Source: Tridacna crocea
Lineage: Eukaryota; Mollusca; Bivalvia; Cardiida; Cardiidae
Assembly: GCA_943736015.1 (NCBI GenBank)
Contig: OX031059.1
Location: 43,101,159-43,165,158, forward strand
Length of the DNA: 64,000 bases
Reading direction: 5' to 3'
The position numbers were made by a program, and so were the translations under genes. The notes beneath the pieces are model-generated. The model saw nothing but the letters and a program-made list of their open reading frames with translations, did no database searches and was not told where the DNA came from. How positions within the stretch are numbered: the first letter of the stretch is position 1; every line of letters starts with the position of its first letter. Shown one piece after another: positions 50,901 through 62,900 of the stretch.

Positions 50901-53900
50901 AGAAAGCACATTCTGTGCCGTAGGATCTATGTCATACCATAAAAGCTCCTGCTTTAGCCTACAGAACTAAAAGGGTTAAAACTTATCTTACGTTCACTGT
51001 TTTTGATGTCTTCCTCTTCTTGAGTTTCTTTGATCTCCTCGTCATCCTCTACACCTGTTTTCATTTCTTCTTGTATGGTCTAGGCATGATGATTAAAGTA
51101 GAAAAAATAACTACTAGTCCATTATTTCAGCAAACTAAGATGTGTGTAAAATGGACATTTCTAATGGCAAACAAAAATATTGCATTTAACTCTTTACCAA
51201 ATGGCAAAATTTTGGGCTGTCAAATTGAAAGCATTTGCTGATGACAATCAAAGGTAGCTCAAATATTGAAATTCGTCCTTGATATGGTAAAAAACACTGT
51301 AGGAAAAGGAGAAAATGCTGACTACAAGCATTTTCTCCTTTTCCCACAATGTTTTCAAAAGCGGTCTTCTTCAAGGTTGTTAAAAGTCTGGATTGTGTGG
51401 TAAAGAGTTAAAGGCTGTAATTGGTTATAATTATAACTTAATGTAGGAGATTGAAGAGATTATTAAATGTCTTGTGCAATCTGATCATAATCGTCTAAAG
51501 ACTTTGTTGGTTAAATCAACTACATTTTTCTTGGTGCTATTTGTTCATACACTTACATTCTTTGCTTTTAAACTCACTAAATATACACCAATTAATAACA
51601 ATTTCTCCACATTGTTTTAACTTTGTCCATCTGAGAAAATAGCCAAGGCTTTGAGACTTGTGCAAAGTATTGTTAACCCTTTACCCCATAAGGCATTTCT
51701 GTGGTATCTCTAATTGACCCTAAATAACAGCAAGGATGAAGCCGTTTCTTATGTGTATATGACACCTTTTGATAGCATAGAAAACATTGTGACAAAAGGT
51801 TAAATTGCTCATCACGAGCAATTTCACCTTTTGCCACAATGTTTTCCAAAGGCTCCTACAAGCAATGCGTAGAAATGAGTATCTAAGGAGTAAAAGGTTA
51901 AAAGATTTTAAAGGACTAATAAATATACATGTATGTACTGGGCACAATGGTATGAATGGCATTTAAAAAGATGTGTTACACCAAACCAACTACTAATTAT
52001 GTGTCTTTGTAGATATATTTTCCCACATTCCTCAATTCTTTACCCAACACATAAGGCTAAGCCCTGAGACAATATTAAGAAAACACTGTTACAAGTAATT
52101 CCACTTTTTCTTGCAATGTTTTCCCTTTCATAAGTTAGTCCTTTACCAGATAATCCTTTCTTTAAATCACCCTGAGAGAGAAGCCTTTTGAAAACATTTT
52201 GAAAGGAGAAAATGTTGGTATTGAGCACTTTCCACGATGTTTTCTACCCTAGCAAAGACCAATCTATCATTTGAACCACATAATCATATGCTTCAATTTA
52301 GGCAAGTCAATGATTTTGTTGTGTGTTAAACAGTTTAAAAAAATCTCATTTCCTCATAACATTTGTCTTTGATTCTATTTATACTAGTAGCATATCTATG
52401 CATAGCTTGTCTGGTAAGACTTTCTTAATCAGCTCATCACCTTCACCTTTATAATATCCTTTCCATTCTTTTTTATCATTGCAAGATTGCACAGATTACA
52501 GCAAACATTCTATTGCAACCGGCAACGGACATAAATATCAGTTTTCATCCTATATTGATTCTTAATCCTTTCCCACATAACACCGACTTTTGATGACCTT
52601 TAGAAACAGGACTTTTGAAAACATTGTGGGAAAAGGAGAAAATTCTGGTAACCAGCATTTTTTTTTCCCTTTTCCTACTTTGCTTCTATCCTTTTTCTAC
52701 ATTTTCAACAATTTTAGCTTAAATTCTGCTTCTGCATGTGCTTTTGGATTTGAAATCTAAAATTTTGTGGTGTGGTAAAGGGTTAACTATGTTTACACAG
52801 TTGACTAGATTACAACATTGTCAAGTTTTAACAGTGATTGTTTACCCATCTGGCTGTAGAGATGTTTCCTAATTTACAAAAACCAAAAAGATTTACTTAC
52901 CGGCATCTGTTTTGCAAGTTTGGATAGCATGCCATTTAAATAAACCTTTAATTCCAAAGCTGGAGTGGTACTGTTTGTAAAGAATTGAGGACTTCTTCTA
53001 GCTAACAAACGTAGCGCTTTCCACTGGAATGTCTGATCATTGGTCGATCTACAAAGAGGATTGTAGGAAACTATTAGTTAACCCTTTCCCAAACGACAAA
53101 CTTTTGGACTAGACCAAATTGAAAGCATTTGCAGACGACAATTCAACTCTTGCTGAAAAGATTATTTCTGTCTATGATAGGGTAGAAAATATTGTGGGAA
53201 AAGGAGAAAATGCTGGTTACCAGCATTTTTTCCTTTTCCCACAATGTTTTCAAAAGGCTACTATTCCAGACCCGTAAAAACCAGGGATTGTTTGGGAAAG
53301 GGTTAAAAGTTTTTTTCTAAGTAAGTTTTCATGATACATGTACAATGAAGACTTTCGTGGCTGAATACAATTGAAACATTCAATTAATATTTAAGACAAT
53401 GGCTTTTCAAGGGTCTAAAAGTCACAGACTGTATAAGAAGAGCTGTCAACTACATTTGTGCAGACATGGATTTAAAAGATTTAAAACAATTTATTTTAAT
53501 CTGTGTATTTCAAATTTGATTTCTTGGTTTAATTTATTTGAATTACCAAGATTTCACAAAAATTTTAGCAGTGTCCAGAGTAACCTATTCCTATCCATCG
53601 CTTTTTCTGCCTTGCTGTGGACCAATTTTAAAAAAACATTGTGACACAAGGAGAAAGAGCTATTAACATACCATTTCACCTATTGTCTTCATGTTTTCAC
53701 ATGTTTTACTGTATCTAACCTTAACCACACAATCCAAAACTTCAAAAATCCTGAACCAGATGGCACTTGAAAAATTTGTGGGAAAACAATAAAATGTTGG
53801 TCTCCAGAATTTTCTACTTTTCAAATAATGTTTTCTATCCTTTCAAAGAAGATTCCACAATTTAAATTACATGTATCAGGTTTGTCCTAAGAAATAGCGT

Positions 53901-56900
53901 TGGTTTGGACAAGTCCATTTTTTTTTTCTTTTTGAAGACTTAAACATGGATTTTTTTCTGATTATCTTCATTTTACGAGAATACTTTTTTACATCATCTG
54001 ATGCAAATATCACCAAGGAGGGATGAATTGACATAAAAGTGCAATTTCATCCTTTCATGGATCACTGTCAAAATTATTTCTATGATCTTCAATATTTGAC
54101 ACAAAATAGCAAGGTTAAAAATTATCTCTTTCCTGTATTGGGTAAAACACAAAAAAGTGCATACTTATATTCCTCCTCAACTTGGGCTTCAGGATCATTC
54201 TGCTCAATTGCTTCTTGGAAAAAATCTTCCAAGGTTGGCAAAAACATTCTATAAAAAATTAAACACATTTGAAAGTCGGGTAAGTTGATAATAATGGGTA
54301 AAAAAAAAAATTTAACAGCAAATTTTAAAACTGTTCTGACTATAAATTATTCAAAACCTCAATCTGTTTTCTAAAATTTCACTCATCCAGTGTAAAAATG
54401 TTTGCAGATGACACTTAACAATTGTTTAAAAAAAGTTTTTCTTTGACAACATTGTCAGAAAAGGTGAAAATGCTGCATACAAGCACTATCTCCTTTTCAC
54501 ACAAAGTCTTTAAAGGTCTCTTTCTCTAAGGTTGCTATATCTCCAGATTGTTAAGACAAGTAATACTGAAATACATATATCTAAGCGCATGTAAGTATCC
54601 AAAATGAGAGAAAGAACAAACTTTTACCTTTCCTCAGCTTTACAAGCATTCATATTATTGGGGTTGAGATTCCATAATTTTGTCAATTCAGGGTTTCCCA
54701 TTTTGATCACTTTTCCACCACTGGCCTGAAGATCATCTCCAATTCTCCTCCTCTTGGCCCTGAAAATAAAGGGAACTTGTTTAAATCATTTCCTGAATCA
54801 GCTTTGGAGCAAACAGCTACTAAACAGCCACTGGATTGTTTGATTAAGGATTAACTCTTGCACAATCAACACTTCACTTTGAAAGAATGATGTTTTAGAT
54901 CTTTATATGTTACTTCATGGGCCCATAGATTTTTTGAAAATCACCCATACCTACCTTTTGGTTTGTTTTGGCTGGTCCTTTGGTTTCATCACAAAGTCCG
55001 GACAACCATCATTTTTCCAGCTGTTCCAGTGATCCTCCCTTGACAAAATGTGTTCTACAGTTTTAGCAAAAGTTTCTCCATCTGGAGGTGTTTCCTTGAT
55101 CAGTTGATATATATCTTCCTCGGCTGTCTTGATCCATGAGCTCTGTTCCTCTGTGAGAGCATGTGTTTGTCTGAGATATATGGTAAAACAATTATTTCTC
55201 AATATCTACATTCTGCAAGAAATAAAACTAAAAACAATATGAATAAGTAGCTTAACATTCAAGCTTTAAACAAATATCAAGCTCAACCTAATGTCATGAC
55301 CTGAGTGAACACCTAAGGACCCTTAAAACTGACTGTCAAAATGTGATTACTATCTGGCTCTCAATCTTGCAATTTTTTTTTTGTAAGAATTCCAAGCAAA
55401 AGAGACACATCTAGGTAAAAAAACTTGACAGTTTCTACAAATCCCTATCATGTCCCTAGGAGTCTGTATCTGAAATTTGGCTTTGTTTAATTAAACTGAA
55501 TTTGTTAAACTTAAAAAATGAGCACTTGATCACAGAAGAGCTAAAACGTTATTAAAAAAGAAAATGTATACTTACAGCTTGAACTTCACATTTGCATTAA
55601 GGTATTGGAATATAATGAGGAACTGTACCAGTACATAACGTCTAAAGTTACTGTCATTTAACTGTAGATCTAATAACTGAAACATACAAAAAAGTATCAT
55701 CAGTTAATCATAAACATATGCACAATTTTAAATCTCTGTTTGATGAATGTATTCTAAATCTTCAACTGAAGGCAGAAAAAGTTGTTCCCACACACTATTT
55801 ACCAAGATAAAATGCCTTAAAACCAGATGGAAATATGGCATACATGACATTAATTTATCTTAAATTTTTCAAGCTTGACGTACATTTTGATTAAGTTATC
55901 CCCAGAAATGGTTAGAAGCACGAAATAAAAAGTTTTTTTTTTTTTGTTCTTTTTGAGAAAGATCGAAATTTATTTCATCCTGTGAACATTATTGGCAATA
56001 TTTTCAGTGTGGCTGTGCCATTCGTCAAAATATTTACCAATGATGTTCACTCAATGAAATAAATTTCGATCTTTCACTAAAAAAAGCAAATATCCTCTAT
56101 ATCTACACATAAGCTATGCTTTGTGAAAGGAAAGTTTAATGCATCAGGCAAATGCAAGATGACATGGGTTAAAATTGTTTGTTCCTTGTAAATTTTTTAC
56201 ATTTTTACCAATCATCTACTTCCAGATCCTACTGATTGTTGTCAGACTAAATGGGTTTTATGCAAGCATAATGATTCCGGTGTAACGAAAAATCTTGAGG
56301 GGCTATAGAAAATCATAGCAGGTGGTTCTGCCTAAGTGTTGAAAGAATTTTTTTTTTTTTCTTTTGTTTGTTTTGAAATTGTTATTTCACATAACTTTTT
56401 GAGGTTCAACATATAATTTTTGCAGGAAAAAGGGCAATAACTAAAATTAAGATAGGTATACCCTTTCACTAGTAAGATATTTTGCAAAGAAAGCATCGGT
56501 ATCCAAGGAACGCTTCTGATTCAACTTTTTCTTGGAAGATTTGAGATCATCAAGTTTTGAGCTCTTAAAGGCTTCAAGCACAGCATCGGCATTCTGTAAT
56601 GTAAGATTATATTTCAAATCAGCAATTGTAGTTTCTGCTGTTCATTTTTCATGCAAATCTGCATGACAAAACTTTTATACAGATGTACAGTAAATTGTTG
56701 AATGGTATTTTATGGCAACTTGGCTAGTACTTTAGTTATAGTACTGATGCCAGCATGTTTCTATTTTGTATTGCTGAATTACTGAAATATACTGAAGTAT
56801 AAATTCTATAAGTGTACATACATCATATGAAACAAAGAAACACTGTTTATCATAATGTTCTCCTCTTTTTCACAATGTTTTTAGAAGCCTTCTACTTAAG

Positions 56901-59900
56901 GGTAGACAAAACAAGTAATAGTTTTATAAATAGGTAAAACCATTCATTTGATATTCAGGATGTCTGTCAAACTTCCTGAGATTTATACTTACAGATACAA
57001 ATGTTGCCCAGGATCGTTTTTCATAGCACAGTGGTGGTTTCCGGAAGAAATCTTGTAATGCCCAGAATTTTCTGTACAAGTTATAGTCTATTGGTACATT
57101 ACTGAAAAGAAAAAGTAGTTTTAAAACACAACATCCTTGAGATTTTTGTTTTTATCTAACCACAGACCACTCTTGAAAACATAATGGCAAAACAACCAAC
57201 AAATTAATTTGCTAGCTTATCTGCAAAGTACTTGTGAGGAACAAACTAAAAAAAATGCTCACATGTTTGGATTTGTTTCTGAATGGTTAGTAAATATTGT
57301 GGGAAATGGACAAAGTCCTTGTAAGAAAATAGCAACAGCATTTTCTCCTTTTCCCTCAATGTGTTATACCATAATTTCCCAAGGTTGTTAAAACTCAGAA
57401 CTATGTGGTAATGACTTAAACCTCCATTTCAGTTGATCATCAAAATTAACAGAGTTGGTTGTACAGTTGTCTACAGCAAATACTGTATTACATGGAAATA
57501 TATCAATGGATTAAATTTCTAAGGCAGATTATTCATCAAAGAATGGCAACATTGTCTTCTCTGAACAGTAACTCTTTACAAGATGAAATTATTTTGATCT
57601 TGTCAAGGTTGAAAGCATTTGCAGATGACAAAAAGATGAGAAGCTAAATGTCAAAGTCTTTGGAAGTGAAGTAAAACATTTGGCAGAGGAGAAAATGCTG
57701 ATTACTTCCTATTCCTACAGTGTTTTAAAGCTGTCTTCTTCAGAGTGGCTAAAACTCTGGACTGATTGGATTAAGTTTATATAAGAAATCATTATCATTA
57801 ATTTAAAAAACTTCAATCATGGTTACATCCTGAAAGTAATGAACAGAGCAAATCTAAGGAGATTTTCAAATCAGACTGCTTGTTTTATGTAATCTGGACC
57901 TTGATACACAATTCATATGCAAACAGCTACAATTGTCAGTAGGCTTCAAAATTTAGAGTGTTCTCTGTTGGTTTTCCAATACCTCTTCTGTTCTTCCATT
58001 TCCCCTTCTTCTACTTCCATTTTCTCTTGCTGTGATTCTGAACCCTGCAAATAAAGACATTTCTTGAAATGTTTGTTTGTCTGAATGCTTTTTTATGCTT
58101 TCTACAGTATTTTGTTAAAAACAAAAAAAAAAGAAACCCTGTTCGCCTCTTTTCTCAATTTCATCCATGGTGCTAGGCATACAGTTGGCTGGGCCATGCT
58201 CAAGGAAACTTCAACATAGCAAGATACAAGTGGGGATCAAACCTGAAACTCCTGATAAAAAAGTCCCATACTTGAACCATTGACCATAGAGGACCAAAAA
58301 GATATACAGTTAAAATACAAAGAGGATAACTTTGACTAATTACACAAAAATAAAGTTTCAGGCTTATCCGAATTTTCCAAAGCAACTGAAGAAAATTATT
58401 TAACTCTACCACATAATCCCAAATTCTAATGACCTGAGGGAAGGAGCCTTTAGAAAACATTGCGGGAAAAAGAGATAATGCTTGCAACCAGCATTTTCTC
58501 CTTTTCCCCACAATCTTTTAAACACTATCATACATGGCAATCATCATTTTGGCTACATTGCTACATTGAGCATGTCATCTGCTAATGCTCTGAATTTGGT
58601 CTAGTCAAGAATTTGTTCTTTGGTAAAGAATTAAGTGGCTCAATGGTAAGACCTGTCTTTGAAAGTTTAGACAGCATAGTGAAAAGGGAGAAACTGTTGG
58701 TTACCCCAGTACTCCTTGTCCCACAATCTTTTCAAAACTGTATTCTCCTAGTGGTTATCAAAACCCAGATGGTAAGTTAAGGAATAAACATTTGAAACTC
58801 AATCATTTCTATTTCCTTGAAGATTCGTAATTCTATGTTTCAATGTGACTAAAATACACATCAAAAAGTGTCTTACCTCTGCTGCTTCTTGCTTTGATTG
58901 TTTGTAAGATGTAACATTTTCTATGTTGAACTGGCTCATCAGATTTAATGCTACAAAAAAAAAGAAAATTCATTCAATCTGAAATAATTTTCCATGCAAC
59001 ATATTGATCAGAATACATTAGCAAGGTATGAAAATAAAGATGAAATGAGCCTTTGAACCTTAAAATACACTCAGAAATCATTCATGGATGCAACAACAAA
59101 GCAAGCAGTATGCTAATAAAATTCCTAAAGGAGTGAGATTATCAACAAAGAAATTGAAAAAGGGACCAGAGAAAGCAGAATGAATAATCAAAATAGGGCT
59201 AAATGAATTAAACCTTTACCATACAGCCCAGAGTTTTAGTGACTCCAAGAAATAAACTTTTTGAAAACATTCTGGGAAACAGGAAATTTCTTCTTTTCCC
59301 ACAACAGTTTGTAATCTTTGAAAGACAAATCTTATGTTTTGAGTAACATTTGATATGTTGTGCATAAATGCTTTCAATTTGGACCAGGTTAAAATTTAGT
59401 TGTGCAGCAAAGAGTTAACACTTTACCACACAACAAAATTATATGACTGGTCCAAACTGAAAGCATTTGCAGACGACTAAATAAATGTGGCTGAAGAATT
59501 GAAAATTGATTTGGGATGGGTAGAAAACATTGTTGGAAAAGGAGAAAATGCTGGTTACCAGCACTTTCTCCTTTTCCCACAATGTTTTCAAAAGGCTTCT
59601 AACTCTGGGTCGTCAAAAGTAGGGATTGGGTGGTAATGGCTTAAAAGCTCCACAAAGTGATATGACATTTCCTGTTCATTCATATAGGCAAACAGACTAC
59701 ATGTTCCTTGCACTCTGATCTTAGGCTACACTATCTGCAAAAAGTAACTAACTTTAGACTCAACACTCTGAAAAGATATCTTAAAGCTTACAACACAGAC
59801 AAAACTAACCTGATTTCTCTGATAGGGGAAATAATCTTGACAAGAAGAGCTGTATCCTACCACAAAATACTGTATTTTGGGACTTGGACAGACGTCTAAG

Positions 59901-62900
59901 TAAGTCTTTGAAAAGAAATTGTAAATATACTGACTTAGTATCATTAAATTCCTTAAAATTTTTCAGGAATCTGCATTAAATTTTTACAACAGAATTCCAA
60001 GTTCTGACGATCACAAGGAAGAAGCTGTTTGAAAACATTGTGAGAAAAAGCATAAATGCTGGTAATCAGCAATGTTTTCAACTATATGTAGAATGAAAAT
60101 AAGGAACCCTTGTATTTCATCTTCAGGGAATTTCTTTATTTTACCTAAAACATAGAGCAGACATGGAATCATAGTCAGTATATGAAACAACACCTGCACT
60201 ACATGTGGCAGACATTCTGGAGGTGATTTGTTGTATCCTTGCTCTTGAATCTGCTGAAACTCTCTCTAGAAGTACAGTCACCCTGTCATATAATGTCAGG
60301 AAAAAAGTAAAAGGGTTCCCTTATTTTTGGAGCCTTCTATATCTCATTTATCACCAAAATTGATTAGGACATGTCCAAAACTTCATCAACTGAAAACAAG
60401 CCTGTTATTTTAACAGTACCCCTCTATTTCAATTGAGACACAACTTCCCTCTAGTAAATTTAACTTCCATTAACTCTTTACCAAACAACAAAATTTCAGA
60501 CTGGTCCGAATTGAAAGCATTTGCAGATGACAAAATTTGTTCTGGGAGTGTAGAATCATAGCTCAGCTGGAAAAGGAGAAAATGGCAGTTACCATCTTTT
60601 TCTTTATCAGTGCTGTAAAAACCAGGGACTGTTTTGGAAAGGGTTAAAGTATGGCAATGAATAACTGATCAACCTATCCATCAAAATTCAGCAATGAAGC
60701 TTATATTCACTTTGCTGTATTGTGGAAGTGTCTTTTGATAGACAGGGAGAAGGTAATGCCATACTGTCTATTTCTAACTCCCTTTGGGACATTACATTTT
60801 CAGAAAAGGGGGGGGGGGATTAACAGGGTTAGAATGGGATAATTTTTTCCACAGACAGCTGTAAATTAACCATACAGGTTATATTCAGTGCAAATTCTGA
60901 AACAAAAGTCTACAGTTGTGTCATGCAGTATTGAATTAATTTCTAAAGCCATTTTCAAAATTATGTTGCAAATTTGATAATTCAATAAATCAGAATCAAG
61001 AACTTGGTGAAAACTTACCATTGCACATTCTCAACAGGAAGTTTTTGCCGGTGTCAAAGTATGTTTGCTGAAAATGAAAAAAAAGATATGACTTAAATAA
61101 ATTTTCAAAAATATTATCAATAAAGTTTAATAAACCCATTATCACTGGATCATTCACAAGGAGAATAGATTTAAGATCAACAGAGAATCTACATTGGGTG
61201 CACAAGCATCCATACATGTGAAAGTGAGTTTTAAGATTTATCTTATTTTCATTGACAGAAAGAGATATATAAATTATATGTATAGATATATAAATTTCTT
61301 TGACAGAAAAGAGTCAACATTTACCTAAACACTCATATCCAAACGTAGCTAAAACCTTACCTGCTGATACAAAACATCAGCAGGAAACAGCCTTCTGCAA
61401 TACAGATGGTAAATATGAACAAGGTTTAACTCTTTACCACACTATCCCAACTTCTAACGACCCTTAGAAAGAGAGCTTTTGAAAATATTGTGGGAAAAGG
61501 AGGAAATGCTGGTTACCAGCATTTTCTCCTTTTCCCACAATGTCTTCTACCATTACAAATCGATTTTCTATTTTACAGTCAATTTCATTTTGTCGTCTGA
61601 AATTGCTTTCAATTTCGACTACTCCAAATTTTGTCATTTGGTAAAAAGTTAATATAACATAATACATTGCAGCAAAAGCCAAAGGTACTGATTGCTTGCT
61701 ACCTCTCTCTTTGGCAACAGTAACTCAAAATGTGGACTTCTGAATGAACAGAAAGGTTTGTTACAAAAAGGTATGGTATCTTTACTTACAGATTTCCAGA
61801 CTTGAACCTTATCTTCCACCAGTCCAAACAACTCCTCACACTGATCCAGAGGTATCACATCAAATATATCCGTTAACAACAAGAATGGCACACTAGGTGA
61901 ACACAGTTCTGTGAACAGTATAAGATAAGAGATAAGGCTAAAAAACTTCAGAAAATGAGAATTTATCTCAGCAAATATTCCCACAAGAATAAGTCAATTA
62001 ACTCATTACCACCCAATCCCTACTTTTGACGAGCCTGAGAAAGAAGACTTTAGAAAACATTGTGGGAAAAGGAGAAAATGCTGGTAAGCAGCATTTTCTC
62101 CTTTTCCCTAATGTTTTTTACTATTCACAAAACAAATTTCTAATTTTCAGTCACTTTTATTTTGTCATCTGCAAATGCTTTCGATTTGGACAAGCCTAAC
62201 ATATTGTGGTTTGGTAATGAGTTAAGTATTCTACAGTACAGGAAAAAAGTTTGGTCTCCAAATCCATCTTTGTACATGACCAACACATTGAAACGATATT
62301 GTTTTTCATTTGCGGTGAAGAGGATCCAAACATGTCAGTAGATTTGTCGGACAAAAGTAGAGCCATCACTAAATGTGATTATACCTCTACCAGCTCCTTG
62401 TCAGAAAAACAGGTCTTTGTCACAGAATGCAGAATGGTTTAGTACAAAAGTAAGAGCTGAAAAAAGTTCAAGGGGAGATAATTCTGCAACAAATTGTAGC
62501 AAGAAAATTGCACATGCACAACTTCATATACATATGAACATTGCGTAAAGTTGATTACAGTTAGTCGAAAAATGTTGGAGTATTCTGCAGCATAAACTTG
62601 TGTCTACGGACAGAGAGATAGCCATTGTGATTCCAGTATACTCTCCTCCACTTGGTTGTGGGGCGGTATAATTATCTTGCTAAATATCTGTAATATTAAA
62701 AATGTGAATTCAAGAAAGGTTAGAAGGTAAATATTGATTAACGAAAGCATATCACAAGAGCTCACTCTTGATCACTTTATACCTACCTGACCTATGTACA
62801 CCATACAGCCATCACCAAGCTTGAAAACATTGAGGAAAGAAGAAAATGCTAGTCAACCAGCAATTTCTCCCTTTTCCCTACAAATTTTTCTACAATAATT

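Noticed and set aside
61877-61892. Alternative acceptor (acctag) for THOC1 exon 2
   Set aside because: Would put the exon out of phase with 62984-63050; the acceptor tgttcacag at 61909 fits phase and homology.
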